A DNA stretch of 64,000 bases from Comamonas sp. B21-038 (GCF_022387135.1 NZ_CP092462.1:3472001-3536000); one strand, 5' to 3'. Shown: positions 53,234-64,000, numbered from the stretch's first letter. Program-made: numbers and translations. The notes: generated by a model from the sequence alone, not told the origin.

Positions 53234-54568
53234 ATGAGCCACACCCCATCCCCAGCGCTGGCCGATCCCCGGCGCGATCCCCAGCAGTTTCTTCTGGACC
53301 TGTACCAGCGCGCGGTGCAGCGCGCCCAACCGCTGCACAGCATGGCGCAATACCTGCCGCCACCGCCCAAAGGCCGCACCGTGGTGCTGGGCGCCGGCAA
53401 GGCGGGCGGCTCGATGGCGCAGGCGCTCGAGGCCCTGTGGCCCCAGGATGCACCACTGTCGGGCCTGGTCGTCACCCGCTACGGGCATATTCCGCCCCGC
53501 CCTCCAGGGCTGGCCCAGCGCCTGGAGGTGGTCGAAGCCGCGCATCCGGTACCCGATGCCGCCGGCCTGGCCGCGGCTGAACGCATCCTGGCGCTGGCCC
53601 AAGGCTTGACCGCCGATGACCTGGTGCTCTGCCTGGTCTCGGGCGGTGGCTCGGCGCTGTTGACCCTGCCCGCCGACGGCATGGACTTGCAGGACAAGCA
53701 GCGCATCAACCAGGCGCTGCTGGAGAGCGGTGCCGCCATTGGCGAGATGAACTGCGTGCGCAAGCACCTCTCGCGCATCAAGGGCGGGCGCCTGGCCGCT
53801 GCCTGCTACCCCGCGAAGGTGGTGACCCTGACCATCAGCGATGTGCCTGGCGACGACCCCTCGGTCATCGCCAGCGGCCCCACGGTGTCCGATGCCTCGG
53901 CCTGCGCCGAGGCGCTGGCCATTCTGAACCGCTACCAGATCCCGTTGCCCGACAGTCTGCGCGCCGCGCTGGAAGATGGCGCGCTGGAAACCCCCAAGCC
54001 CGGCGATCCACGCTTTGCCAGCCACGAGGTGCATTTGATCGCCACGCCCCAGCAATCGCTGGATGCGGCAGCCGAAGCCGCCGTTGCCGCCGGTATCGCC
54101 GCCCATGTGCTGTCCGATGAAATCGAGGGCGAATCGCGCGAGATCGGCAAGATGCATGCAGCGCTGGCACGCGCCGTGGCCCGCCACGGCAGCCCCTTTG
54201 CCAAACCTTGCGTCATCCTCTCGGGCGGCGAGACCACGGTCACCATCCGACCGCGCCAGCCCGGCGCGGCCAAGGGGCGCGGTGGGCGCGCGGGCGAATT
54301 CTGCATGGGCCTGGCGCAGGCCTTGCAAGGCCAGGGCGGTGTCTGGGCGCTGGCGGCCGATACCGATGGTATCGATGGTGTGGAGGACAATGCCGGCGCG
54401 CGCGTGGCGCCCGACACATTGCAGCGCGCTGCGGCGCTGCAGTTGCGCCTGAGCGACCACCTGGACCGCAACGATGCCTATGGCTTTTTCGAAGCGCTGG
54501 GCGACCTGGTGGTGACCGGGCCGACGCACACCAACGTCAACGATTTCCGCGCCATTCTGATTCTGTGA
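53234..54568 (+). CDS. Glycerate 2-kinase (TtuD/GckA, MOFRL family)
   Basis: Phosphorylates glycerate to 2-phosphoglycerate, the exit of the glycerate pathway. The 444-residue protein has the DUF4147 N-terminal domain with VLGAGKAGGSMAQALE, the SGGGSALLTLPADG motif and MNCVRKHLSRIKGGRLA, then the MOFRL C-terminal domain (ILSGGETTVTIR, GRGGRAGEFCMGLA, WALAADTDGIDG and GPTHTNVNDF). It belongs functionally with gcl, hyi and glxR, 1.2 kb away across the LysR gene: tartronate semialdehyde from Gcl is reduced to glycerate, which this kinase activates. Confidence 0.94.
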   Translation: MSHTPSPALADPRRDPQQFLLDLYQRAVQRAQPLHSMAQYLPPPPKGRTVVLGAGKAGGSMAQALEALWPQDAPLSGLVVTRYGHIPPRPPGLAQRLEVVEAAHPVPDAAGLAAAERILALAQGLTADDLVLCLVSGGGSALLTLPADGMDLQDKQRINQALLESGAAIGEMNCVRKHLSRIKGGRLAAACYPAKVVTLTISDVPGDDPSVIASGPTVSDASACAEALAILNRYQIPLPDSLRAALEDGALETPKPGDPRFASHEVHLIATPQQSLDAAAEAAVAAGIAAHVLSDEIEGESREIGKMHAALARAVARHGSPFAKPCVILSGGETTVTIRPRQPGAAKGRGGRAGEFCMGLAQALQGQGGVWALAADTDGIDGVEDNAGARVAPDTLQRAAALQLRLSDHLDRNDAYGFFEALGDLVVTGPTHTNVNDFRAILIL

Positions 54569-54601
54569 TCCGGGCTGCCAGGCTGGGCAGACGCTCCGCG
54601 C

Positions 54602-55519
54602 CTAGCCGCCTTGGGGCAGGTTTTCCCACCAGGCGGCATCAAAGCTGCCCTGCAGGAACGCGATAAAGGACTGCACCTTTTGCGGCACCAGGCGCGGCGA
54701 GGGGTAGACCGCGTGGATCTCCTGCTCCGGCAGGCGGCAGGTCTTGAGCACCTCGACCACGCGGCCCGCCTTTAGCGATTCATGCGCCACATAGCGCGGC
54801 AGCGCGGCGACGCCCATGTGCGAGCGCGCCGCAGCCAGCAAGGCCGAGAGGTTGTTGGAGCGCAGCCGCCCGGTGACCGGCACGGAGACGGACTCGCCAC
54901 TGGCATTGCGCAGGCGCCAGACATCATTGCCCTGCACGCTGCTGTAGATCAGCGCCGAATGCTCTTTCAGTTCCGACGGCTTTCGGGGCGTGCCGTGCTT
55001 GCGAAGGTAGGCGGGCGAGGCCACCAGCACCCAGGGATTGACCCCCAGCATGCGCGCGCCCAGCGATGAATCGGCCAGCTTGCCCAGGCGCAGCGCCACA
55101 TCGATGCCCTGGGCCACCAGGTCGGTGTAGCGGTCTTCAAAGCTCAGGTCCACCTGCACCTGCGGGTTGTGTTGCATGAACTCCATCGCCAGCGGAATCA
55201 GCACGCGCCGCCCAAACGCCACCGAGCTGCCAATGCGCAGCTGGCCCTGCACCTGCGTCTGCCGCACCTGCACCACATTGTCGGCATCGGCCACATCGCT
55301 GACGATGCGCTTGCATTTCTCGTAGTACAGCGCGCCCGCTTCGGTCAGGCTCACACCGCGCGTATTGCGGTTGAGCAGGCGCACTTTGAGCCGCGCCTCC
55401 ATCGCTGCGACCTGCTTGGTCACCGTGGGCTGGGTCGATGAAAACTCCTGCGCCACCTTGGTGAAGCTGCCCGTTTCCACCACGCGCACAAACATGTGCA
55501 TGGCATCGAGTCGGTCCAT
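54602..55519 (-). CDS. LysR-type regulator of the glyoxylate/glycerate genes
   Basis: 305-residue LysR regulator: winged helix in the first 60 residues (AMHMFVRVVETGSFTKVAQ, TQPTVTKQVAAMEARLKVRL) and a periplasmic-binding-like effector domain. It is divergent from gcl across 212 bases that contain two operator-like palindromes, so it most likely activates gcl-hyi-glxR. Effector probably glyoxylate or a relative; inferred from context, not sequence. Confidence 0.92.
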   Translation of the reverse strand: MDRLDAMHMFVRVVETGSFTKVAQEFSSTQPTVTKQVAAMEARLKVRLLNRNTRGVSLTEAGALYYEKCKRIVSDVADADNVVQVRQTQVQGQLRIGSSVAFGRRVLIPLAMEFMQHNPQVQVDLSFEDRYTDLVAQGIDVALRLGKLADSSLGARMLGVNPWVLVASPAYLRKHGTPRKPSELKEHSALIYSSVQGNDVWRLRNASGESVSVPVTGRLRSNNLSALLAAARSHMGVAALPRYVAHESLKAGRVVEVLKTCRLPEQEIHAVYPSPRLVPQKVQSFIAFLQGSFDAAWWENLPQGG

Positions 55520-55581
55520 GGTTGTGTCTCCTGGGATAGCTGCGGCCTGGCAGGCCGCATGTCACATGCGGGGCGCTTTTT

Positions 55582-55593
55582 TGAACAGGTTCA
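55582..55593. promoter_or_regulatory. Palindrome near the LysR gene start
   Basis: TGAACAGGTTCA, a perfect 12-base palindrome 63 bases upstream of the LysR gene. Possible half of a two-site LysR operator together with the motif at 55640. Confidence 0.35.
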
Positions 55594-55639
55594 TAGCACC
55601 TCTGCGCCCGATGATGCGGCATGCAGCGCACCGCCGTCC

Positions 55640-55654
55640 ATTCCTGGCTGGAAT
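55640..55654. promoter_or_regulatory. LysR T-N11-A operator motif
   Basis: ATTCC-TGGCT-GGAAT, perfect five-base arms containing a T-N11-A box, followed by an AT-rich ATAAATTTTAT. About 80 bases upstream of the gcl ATG, as expected for an activator site. Confidence 0.5.
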
Positions 55655-55731
55655 AAATTTTATGGTCCGCCTGCGCCTTCCGGCAAACGCCCTCCTTCCC
55701 TACAGTCGATCCCAGCTGTAAAGGAGACCCC

Positions 55732-57522
<1,791 letters not shown>

Positions 57523-57554
57523 AGAGCCCCTCGTTTTTTAACCGGAGTTTTGCC

Positions 57555-58358
57555 ATGCCCCGTTTTGCTGCCAACCTCAGCATGCTGTTTACCGAAGTGC
57601 CCTTTCTCGACCGCTTCGAGCGCGCCGCCCAGGCCGGCTTTGAGGCCGTGGAGTTTCTGTTTCCCTATGCCCATAGCGTCGATGAGATCCAGCAGCGGCT
57701 CGATGCGACGGGCCTGCAGATTGTGTTGCACAACCTGCCTGCGGGCGATTGGGAGGCCGGCGAGCGCGGCATTGCCTGCGATCCCCGGCGGGTGGATGAA
57801 TTCCGCGCCGGCGTTGCCAAGGCCGTCACCTATGCCCATGCGCTGGGCGTGCCCCAGCTCAACTGCCTGGCCGGCAAGGCGCCCGCCGGTGTGGATGCCG
57901 CCACCCTGCGCCGCACCCTGGTCGACAACCTGCGCTTTGCCGCAGCGGCGCTGAAGATGGCCAACCTGCGCCTGCTGGTCGAGCCCATCAATGCCTTCGA
58001 CATTCCCGGCTTTTACCTCGGCCGTACGGACCAGGCGCTGGCCATTTTGGACGAAGTAGGCGCCGCCAATGCCTTTGTGCAGTACGACATCTACCATGCC
58101 CAGCGCAGCGAAGGCGAGCTGGCTGCCACCTTGCAAAAACACCTGGCCCGCATCGGCCATGTGCAGCTGGCCGACAACCCGGGCCGCCACGAGCCGGGCA
58201 CCGGCGAGATCCACTACCCCTTCCTGTTCGCACACCTGGACCGCATCGGCTACAGCGGCTGGGTGGGTTGCGAATACAAGCCCGCGCAAAGCACCGAGGC
58301 GGGCCTGCACTGGCTGCAGACCGTGGCGGGCCAGAAGCGCGCGGCGGCCACTGCTTGA
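57555..58358 (+). CDS. hyi: Hydroxypyruvate isomerase
   Basis: Interconverts hydroxypyruvate and tartronate semialdehyde. The 267-residue TIM-barrel protein of the xylose-isomerase-like family opens with RFAANLSMLFTEVPFLDRF and includes VEPINAFDIPGFYLG, QYDIYHAQRSEGEL, and GRHEPGTGEIHYPFLF with the metal glutamate and histidine ligands. ATG 57555 follows CGGAG, 32 bases after gcl. Typical gcl-hyi-glxR order. Confidence 0.94.
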   Translation: MPRFAANLSMLFTEVPFLDRFERAAQAGFEAVEFLFPYAHSVDEIQQRLDATGLQIVLHNLPAGDWEAGERGIACDPRRVDEFRAGVAKAVTYAHALGVPQLNCLAGKAPAGVDAATLRRTLVDNLRFAAAALKMANLRLLVEPINAFDIPGFYLGRTDQALAILDEVGAANAFVQYDIYHAQRSEGELAATLQKHLARIGHVQLADNPGRHEPGTGEIHYPFLFAHLDRIGYSGWVGCEYKPAQSTEAGLHWLQTVAGQKRAAATA

Positions 58359-58409
58359 CCGCCCCGGGACCGACACCCACACATCGATAAAAACCAAGGA
58401 GATTTCCGC

Positions 58410-59324
58410 ATGCATGCAACGCCACTCAAACTGGGCTTCATCGGCCTGGGCATCATGGGCGCGCCCATGTGCAGCCACCTGATCGCCGCCGGCCACCAGC
58501 TGTTCATCAACACGCGCGGCAAGGTGCCCGCCGCCATCGCCGAGAGCAGCGCCACCCAATGCACATCGGTGCGCGGTGTGGCCGAGCGGGCCGACATCGT
58601 CTTTGTGATGGTGCCCGACACGCCCGACGTCGAGCAAGTGCTGTTTGCGGCTGATGGCCTGGCCGCCGGCCTCAAGGGCAGCAGCGGCAAGATTGTGGTC
58701 GATATGTCGTCCATCTCGCCGGTAGCGACCAAGGACTTTGCCAAGCGCATCACGGCACTGGGCGCGCAGTACCTGGATGCGCCAGTATCGGGCGGCGAGG
58801 TCGGGGCCAGGAATGCCACCCTGTCCATCATGGTCGGCGGGCCGGAGGCAGCCTTCGAGCGGGTCAAGCCGCTGTTCGAGACCCTGGGCAAGAACATCAC
58901 CCTGGTAGGAGGCCATGGCGACGGCCAGACCGCCAAGGTGGCCAACCAGATCATCGTGGCGCTGAACATCGAGGCGGTGGCCGAGGCGCTGCTGTTTGCA
59001 TCGCGTGCCGGTGCCGATCCGGCCCGGGTGCGACAGGCGCTGCTGGGCGGCTTTGCATCGTCCAAGATTCTGGAAGTGCATGCCGAGCGCATGATCCAGC
59101 GCACGTTTGATCCGGGCTTTCGCATCGCGCTGCACCAAAAGGACCTGAACCTGGCGCTGTCCAGCGCACGCCAGCTCGGCGTGTCACTGCCCAATACCGC
59201 CCAGGCGCAGGAGCTGTTCAACAGCTGCGTGGCCCATGGCGGTGCGGGCTGGGACCATTCCGGCCTGGTGCGTGCGCTGGAGATCCAGGCCAATTTCGAG
59301 ATCGGGCAAAAAGCGCCGGGCTGA
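58410..59324 (+). CDS. glxR: 2-hydroxy-3-oxopropionate (tartronate semialdehyde) reductase
   Basis: Reduces tartronate semialdehyde to D-glycerate with NAD(P)H. The 304-residue beta-hydroxyacid dehydrogenase has the Rossmann GLGIMGAPM near residue 12, the DAPVSGGEVGARNATLSIMVGG substrate loop and the catalytic lysine in GQTAKVANQIIV. The ATG follows AAGGAG. Third gene of the operon; its product is the substrate of the glycerate 2-kinase at 53234. Confidence 0.94.
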   Translation: MHATPLKLGFIGLGIMGAPMCSHLIAAGHQLFINTRGKVPAAIAESSATQCTSVRGVAERADIVFVMVPDTPDVEQVLFAADGLAAGLKGSSGKIVVDMSSISPVATKDFAKRITALGAQYLDAPVSGGEVGARNATLSIMVGGPEAAFERVKPLFETLGKNITLVGGHGDGQTAKVANQIIVALNIEAVAEALLFASRAGADPARVRQALLGGFASSKILEVHAERMIQRTFDPGFRIALHQKDLNLALSSARQLGVSLPNTAQAQELFNSCVAHGGAGWDHSGLVRALEIQANFEIGQKAPG

Positions 59325-59362
59325 GCCAGCCGCAGGCCCGGCAGACCGGCTATGCTTGCGCG

Positions 59363-60061
59363 ATGTCCCGCCCTGCCCGCCTGCTCCGCCTGCTCGATCT
59401 GTTGCGCCGCGCCCGCCAGCCCCAAACCGGCCCGGCGCTGGCCCAGACCCTCGAGGTGAGCCTGCGCACCCTCTACCGCGATATCGCCAGCCTGCGCGAG
59501 CAAGGCGCGGCCATTGAGGGCGATCCGGGCATTGGCTTTGAGATGCGGCCCGGCTTTTTGCTGCCGCCGCTGATGTTCAATGCCGATGAGCTCGAAGCCT
59601 TGCTGCTGGGCGCGCGCTGGGCCAGCCTGCAGGCCGACCCGCAACTGGCCAATGCCGCCAGCGCCGCGATGGACCGCATCCGCAGCGCCTTGCCGCTGGA
59701 GCTGCGCATCGCAGTCGATACCAGCGGCCTGATGGTGCCCAACATGCAGCCCACCCTCCAGCCCGAGCCCTGGCAGACCGCGCTGCGCCGCGCGATCCGT
59801 GCCGAGCACAAGGTGGTGCTGCACTACGAGGACCAGCACGGCTGCCTGACCGAGCGCCTGGTCTGGCCGTTTGCCATGGCCTATTTCGACCGCAGCCGGG
59901 TGGTCTCTGCCTGGTGCGAGCTGCGCCAGGGCTTTCGCCATTTTCGGGCCGACCGGGTGCATGCGATGCAGGAGCTGCAGGAGCGCTACCCGCAAAGCCG
60001 GCACCGCCTCATCCAGCGGTGGTTGGCGGAGACGGGCTATACGTTGGAAGGCTGGTCCTGA
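59363..60061 (+). CDS. YafY-type transcriptional regulator (HTH_11 plus WYL domain)
   Basis: 232-residue regulator: an N-terminal HTH (RLLRLLDLLRRARQPQTGPALAQTLEVSLRTLYRDIASLREQ-type) and a WYL domain in the second half with the WPFAMAYFDRSRVVSAWCELR segment. It is downstream of glxR by 38 bases, but the WYL protein may act on the following GST gene or elsewhere. Effector unknown. Confidence 0.9.
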   Translation: MSRPARLLRLLDLLRRARQPQTGPALAQTLEVSLRTLYRDIASLREQGAAIEGDPGIGFEMRPGFLLPPLMFNADELEALLLGARWASLQADPQLANAASAAMDRIRSALPLELRIAVDTSGLMVPNMQPTLQPEPWQTALRRAIRAEHKVVLHYEDQHGCLTERLVWPFAMAYFDRSRVVSAWCELRQGFRHFRADRVHAMQELQERYPQSRHRLIQRWLAETGYTLEGWS

Positions 60062-60195
60062 GCGCCTGCGCCCGGATCGGAAACAGGTGCCCGGCACGGA
60101 CCTGCGCCCCATGTCAGCTGCTGACAGTTTCTGTCAGCACCCCTGTCTAACCTGCAGGGCATGGCGATCTTGCCAAGCCCTGAAAGGACCAAGAC

Positions 60196-60846
60196 ATGAC
60201 CCCCCACAACGCCCCGCTGCGCTTTTTCTGCCACCCCCAGTCCCGCGCCCGTATCGTGCGCTGGATGCTGGAAGAGTGCGGCGCCGTCTATGAACCGGTG
60301 CGTCTGGAGTTTGGCGGCACGATGAAGGCGCCCGATTACCTGGCACTCAACCCTATGGGCAAGGTGCCGGCGCTGCAGCATGGCAACACGGTGGTGAGCG
60401 AGACCGGCGCGATCCTGGCCTACCTGGCCGACTTCTACCCCGAAAAAAAGCTGGCACCGGCGCTGGACAGCCCCGAGCGCGGCAGCTACTACCGCTGGCT
60501 GTTCTTTGTCGCCGGACCGGTCGAGGCCGTGTCCACTGCCAAGGCGGAGGGTTGGCTGCAGAACCAGACCGAGCGCCAGGCGCTGTCGGCCGGCTATGGC
60601 CGGTTTGACGATGTGCTGCGCAGCCTGCAGCTGGCGGTGACCGGCAAGCGCTATGCCTGTGGCGACCACTTCACCGCGGCCGATCTGTACCTGGCCAGCT
60701 ACATCGGCTGGAGCATGCAGGAAGGCACCTTGCCAAGCTTGCCCGCCTTCCAGGACTACGCGCTGCCGCTGCTGCAGCGCCCGGCTGCCCAGCGTGCCGA
60801 TGCGCTCGATGGCCCCGTGCAGATGCCCGGCGCAGCGGCTGCCTGA
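60196..60846 (+). CDS. Glutathione S-transferase family protein
   Basis: 216-residue cytosolic GST. N-terminal thioredoxin fold with FFCHPQSRARIVRWMLEECG, the cis-proline NPMGKVPAL and glutathione-gamma-glutamyl site VSETGAILAYLADF; C-terminal all-helical domain ends around GDHFTAADLYLASYIGW. Class cannot be set from sequence alone; a YafY-type regulator lies just upstream, which often controls GST-like genes. Confidence 0.92.
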   Translation: MTPHNAPLRFFCHPQSRARIVRWMLEECGAVYEPVRLEFGGTMKAPDYLALNPMGKVPALQHGNTVVSETGAILAYLADFYPEKKLAPALDSPERGSYYRWLFFVAGPVEAVSTAKAEGWLQNQTERQALSAGYGRFDDVLRSLQLAVTGKRYACGDHFTAADLYLASYIGWSMQEGTLPSLPAFQDYALPLLQRPAAQRADALDGPVQMPGAAAA

Positions 60847-60932
60847 TCGGGCCGCTGCCATCGGCATGCCATGTGGATCAGGCACAATAGCCCGGGGTGG
60901 CCGTGGCGCCACCTTGTTATATCCACCAGTCC

Positions 60933-62150
60933 ATGCCCGCTTTTTCGTACGAAGTTCTAGACGCCCAGGGCCAGACCCGCAAGGGCATGATCGAAGCCGA
61001 CAGCGCCAAGGCGGCACGCAGCCTGCTGCGTGCCCAGGCCATGGTGCCGCTGGCGGTCGAGCCGCTGGGCGATGTCGACGACAGCGGTGCCAGCACGGTG
61101 CGCAGCCGGCGCGCGGTCTTCAATGCCACGAGCCTGGCAGTCTGGACGCGCCAGCTCGCCGGCCTCATCAGCTCCGGCCTGCCGCTGGAGCGCGCGCTGA
61201 CTGCCCTGATCGAAGAGATCGACAGCGAGCCCCAGCGCCAGCTGGTCGCCAGCCTGCGCGCCGAAGTCAATGGCGGCTCCACTTTTGCCAAGTCGCTGGC
61301 CCTCTATCCTCGTGATTTTTCGCAGATCTACCGCGCCGTGATCGATGCGGGCGAGCACAGCGGCCACCTGGACCAGGTGCTGTCGCGGCTGGCCGATGAT
61401 CTGGAAGAGCGCGACCAGCTCAAGAACAGCCTCATCGGTGCCTCGCTCTACCCGGCCATCGTCACCTGCTTTGCGTTTGTCGTGGTGATGGTGCTGATGA
61501 GCTATGTGGTGCCCCAGGTGGCCGAGGTGTTCTCGGGCACCAAGCATGCGCTGCCGCTGCTGACCCGCATCATGCTGGGCTTCAGCGACCTGATCCGCCA
61601 CTGGTGGTGGCTGGGCGCGGGCCTGGCCATTGTCGGCACCGTGATGCTGCGCCTGTCGCTGCGCCAGCCGGCCTTTCGCCAGCGCTTTGATGCCGGCTGG
61701 CTGCAGCTGCCGGTCATCGGCAAGCTCTCGCGCAACTACAACGCCGCCCGTTTTGCCTCCACCCTGGCGATGCTCAGCAATGCCGGTGTGCCCATATTGA
61801 AGGCGCTGCAGGCCGCTGCGCAAACCGTCTCCAACCAGGCCATGCGCCAGGATGCCATCGATGCGCTGGACATGGTGCGCGAAGGCGCACCGCTCGCCTC
61901 GGCCCTGGCCCAGAAAAAGCGCTACCCGGCGCTGCTGTCGATGTTTGCCCGCCTGGGCGAGCAGACCGGCGAGCTGCCGCAAATGCTGCAGCGTGTGGCC
62001 AACCAGCTGGCCGGCGATGTGAAGCGCCGCGCAATGCGCCTGGCCACCATCCTGGAGCCGCTGCTGATCGTCGGCATGGGCATCGTGGTCGGCATCATCG
62101 TGATGGCGGTGCTGATGCCCATCATCCAACTCAACCAGTTTGTGCGTTGA
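60933..62150 (+). CDS. gspF: Type II secretion platform protein GspF (displaced from main locus)
   Basis: Inner-membrane platform that interacts with GspE. The 405-residue protein has the PAFSYEVLDAQGQTRKGMIEAD opening, two duplicated GspF domains (helices near 170-200 and 370-400) and conserved DAGEHSGHLDQVLSRLADDLE and RLGEQTGELPQML segments. It lies 10 kb after gspE, beyond the glyoxylate genes, yet is complete and in the same orientation. ATG 60933 chosen over an in-frame start at 60897. No other gspF appears next to gspE. Confidence 0.95.
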   Translation: MPAFSYEVLDAQGQTRKGMIEADSAKAARSLLRAQAMVPLAVEPLGDVDDSGASTVRSRRAVFNATSLAVWTRQLAGLISSGLPLERALTALIEEIDSEPQRQLVASLRAEVNGGSTFAKSLALYPRDFSQIYRAVIDAGEHSGHLDQVLSRLADDLEERDQLKNSLIGASLYPAIVTCFAFVVVMVLMSYVVPQVAEVFSGTKHALPLLTRIMLGFSDLIRHWWWLGAGLAIVGTVMLRLSLRQPAFRQRFDAGWLQLPVIGKLSRNYNAARFASTLAMLSNAGVPILKALQAAAQTVSNQAMRQDAIDALDMVREGAPLASALAQKKRYPALLSMFARLGEQTGELPQMLQRVANQLAGDVKRRAMRLATILEPLLIVGMGIVVGIIVMAVLMPIIQLNQFVR

Positions 62151-62160
62151 ACGCTGCAGG

Positions 62161-62185
62161 CCAGGGCGCCGTGCGGCGCGCCTGG
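62161..62185. terminator. Hairpin between convergent gspF and Bug gene
   Basis: CCAGG-GCGC ... GCGC-CCTGG type stem, with an interior bulge, right after the gspF stop. No T tract. Probable bidirectional terminator. Confidence 0.45.
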
Positions 62186-62198
62186 TCTGGCTCAGCCT

Positions 62199-63227
62199 TT
62201 ACTCCGCGTGGATCTTGTTGGCCTTGACCACCTCGCCCCAGAGCTTGTACTGCGCGCGCGTCATCGCATCCAGCTGCTCAGGCGTGCCGCCGCCCGGCTG
62301 GTCACCACGTTCCTGAAAGCTGCGGATCACAGCCGGCTCCTTCAGCACCGTGTTGATGGCGGCATTGAGCTTTTGCACCACCTCGGGGCGGGTGCCGGGC
62401 GGGCCATACATGCCGATGAACGAGATGATCTCGAAATCCTTCAGGCCCACTTCGGCGGGGGTTGGCACATCGGGCAGCGAGGCCACGCGGCTGCTGCTGG
62501 TCACCATGATGGCGCGCACCTTGCCGGACTTGATATAGGGATCAAACACCGAGGTGGCATCGAACATGGCCTCGATACGGCCGGCCATCAGATCGATCAC
62601 CGCCGGGCCGCTGCCCTTGTAGGGCACATGGTTCATCGCCGGGCTGCCCAGGCGCTCGCGCATCAGCTCGGTGGTCACATGCACCAGCGAGCCGGCACCG
62701 GGGGTGCCATAGTCCACACCCTTGCCGGCCTTGGCGCGCTCCTTGACGAGGGCGGCAAACTGCGCAAAGTCCTTCACCGGCGATGCAGCCGGCACCACCA
62801 GCACCAGCGGCGACTGCAGCAGAATACCGACCGGCACAAACTTGGTCGGATCGACAATGCCCAAGGTCGGGAAGACATGCGGGGTCACGGTCATCGAGCC
62901 GTTGCCCACCAGCATGCGGTAACCATCGGGCGCCGAGCGCATGATGTCGGCCGAGCCCAGGTTGCCGTTGACGCCGGCCTTGTTCTCGATGACCACGCCC
63001 TGGCCCAGGTTGGCCGCGAGGCTGTTGCTGATCACACGGGCAGCAAAATCGGTCTGCCCCCCCGGTGGAAAGCCCACCATCAACGTGACCGGTTTGGTCG
63101 GATAGGCACCTTGCGCCAGCGCTGGCGCGCTGGCCCAGCCGGCACCCAGCGCCAGGCCCAGGGTCAGACCCTGGGTGATCTTGCGGCGCAGCATCGCGTG
63201 CGGTGTGGTCTTGGTCTTGGTCTTCAT
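62199..63227 (-). CDS. Bug-family (tripartite tricarboxylate transporter) periplasmic solute receptor
   Basis: 342-residue TctC/Bug receptor. Signal peptide runs to APALAQG, then AYPTKPVTLMVGFPPGGQTDFAAR, IENKAGVNGNLGSADIM and APDGYRMLVGNGSM, with VPYKGSGPAVIDLMAGRIE. ATG 63227 follows AAGGAG. It lies 23 bases after uxuA on the same strand, so it is cotranscribed with hexuronate genes and likely binds a sugar acid. Confidence 0.92.
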   Translation of the reverse strand: MKTKTKTTPHAMLRRKITQGLTLGLALGAGWASAPALAQGAYPTKPVTLMVGFPPGGQTDFAARVISNSLAANLGQGVVIENKAGVNGNLGSADIMRSAPDGYRMLVGNGSMTVTPHVFPTLGIVDPTKFVPVGILLQSPLVLVVPAASPVKDFAQFAALVKERAKAGKGVDYGTPGAGSLVHVTTELMRERLGSPAMNHVPYKGSGPAVIDLMAGRIEAMFDATSVFDPYIKSGKVRAIMVTSSSRVASLPDVPTPAEVGLKDFEIISFIGMYGPPGTRPEVVQKLNAAINTVLKEPAVIRSFQERGDQPGGGTPEQLDAMTRAQYKLWGEVVKANKIHAE

Positions 63228-63250
63228 TGTTATGTCTCCTTGGTTTGAAA

Positions 63251-64000
63251 TCAGACTGCAGCAGTCGCTGCGCTGTCTTGCTGCACGGGTGAGAACTTGT
63301 CCACCGCTTCCCACAGGCCGTTGATGTAGACGGCGCCCAGTGCCCGGTCGTAGAGGCCATAGCCGGGCTTGCCGGTTTCGCCCCAGATCATGCGGCCGTG
63401 GTCCGGGCGCACATAGCCTTCAAAGCCCACATCGTGGTAGGCCTTGACGATGGCCGCGATATCGAGCGAGCCGCAGGTCGAGAGGTGGGCGGTCTCTTCG
63501 AAATCGCCGTCGGGCGAGACCTTGACATTGCGGATATGCGCAAAGTGGATACGGCCGCGGCCGCCAAACTCGCGCACCAGCGCCTCGACATTGTTCTGCG
63601 GGCCGGCGCCCAGCGAGCCCGAGCACAGGGTCAGGCCATTGGCGGGGCTGTCGATCAGGTTGACGATACGGGCCAGGTCGTCGCGGTTCTTCACGATGCG
63701 TGGCAGGCCAAAGATCGGGCGCGGCGGGTCATCGGGGTGGATCGCCATCTTGATGCCGCACTCCTCGGCCACCGGGATGACCGCCTGCAGAAAATAGGCC
63801 AGGTTCTGCCAGAGCTGCTCGGCATCGACCTGGCGGTAGGCCTGCAGCAGGCCTTGCAGCTCATCGCTGCGGTAGCTGCTGTCCCAGCCGGGCAGCGAGA
63901 TGCCTTTTTCCGCATCGATGCTGTCGGCCATGCGGCTGTCAAAGGCCAGGCAGGTGGAGCCATCGGGCAATTGCTTGGCCAGCTCGGTGCGCGTCCAGTC
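63251..64000 (-). CDS. uxuA: Mannonate dehydratase (N-terminus beyond right edge)
   Basis: Dehydrates D-mannonate to 2-keto-3-deoxygluconate in hexuronate breakdown. The visible 249 residues belong to the UxuA TIM-barrel family: [19 protein letters not shown] with a metal-binding histidine, [16 protein letters not shown] with cysteine, [16 protein letters not shown] and the [13 protein letters not shown] segment with another metal histidine, then [20 protein letters not shown]. The frame is open to the window end. Operon with the Bug receptor downstream. Confidence 0.93.
   Translation of the reverse strand, partial: DWTRTELAKQLPDGSTCLAFDSRMADSIDAEKGISLPGWDSSYRSDELQGLLQAYRQVDAEQLWQNLAYFLQAVIPVAEECGIKMAIHPDDPPRPIFGLPRIVKNRDDLARIVNLIDSPANGLTLCSGSLGAGPQNNVEALVREFGGRGRIHFAHIRNVKVSPDGDFEETAHLSTCGSLDIAAIVKAYHDVGFEGYVRPDHGRMIWGETGKPGYGLYDRALGAVYINGLWEAVDKFSPVQQDSAATAAV

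Overview
The window reads as chromosome of a high-GC betaproteobacterium, most likely a Comamonadaceae member (Comamonas, Acidovorax or Delftia type). The clues are a classic burkholderialean porin, three Bug-type solute receptors or close equivalents, a Coq7-type ubiquinone hydroxylase, a split T2SS locus and a zwf/hexR/pgi/tal carbon block. No rRNA, tRNA, CRISPR array, insertion sequence or prophage was recognised. Genus assignment is inference from gene content only.

Layout. 1-2.2 kb: preTA pyrimidine-reduction operon (preA runs off the left edge). 2.8-7.2 kb: Fur-boxed iron-uptake cluster (FecI-like sigma, FecR-like anti-sigma, TonB receptor). 7.3-8.7 kb: unknown membrane-anchored protein. 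8.8-11.3 kb: D-aminoacylase plus Bug receptor. 11.6-15.7 kb: a three-gene operon that would turn 2-aminoadipate into 2-oxoglutarate (aminotransferase, D-2-hydroxyglutarate dehydrogenase, HglS). 16-16.9 kb: amino-acid binding protein. 17.1-22.3 kb: tal-pgi and zwf-hexR, divergent around a HexR-like palindrome. 22.4-24.3 kb: 5'-nucleotidase lipoprotein. 24.5-33.2 kb: a seven-gene peptide ABC transporter operon with two receptor genes and an embedded M20 amidohydrolase. 33.7-34.8 kb: porin. 35.1-35.7 kb: coq7. 35.8-36.8 kb: HEPN/nucleotidyltransferase pair. 36.9-37.3 kb: OsmC protein. 37.5-37.6 kb: candidate sRNA. 37.8-40.8 kb: ilvA, cobS, cobC.

40.9-51 kb holds a type II secretion locus: gspC on the minus strand, divergent from gspG-H-I-J-K-L-M-N-D-E. 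gspF lies 10 kb away at 60.9-62.2 kb. Between them sit a flavin monooxygenase, a lipoprotein and a glycerate/glyoxylate module (glycerate 2-kinase, LysR regulator, gcl, hyi, glxR), then a WYL regulator and a glutathione transferase. The right edge has a Bug receptor and a partial mannonate dehydratase (uxuA).

Points that most deserve a second look: the wHTH-MNT/HEPN pair whose promoter is covered by a palindrome and whose HEPN motif lacks the usual histidine; an orphan terminator marking a probable sRNA; GspE without its tetracysteine zinc loop; a one-base frameshift in gspH that joins it to gspI; the compact HglS pathway operon; and the duplicated receptor genes with intercistronic hairpins in the peptide transporter operon.
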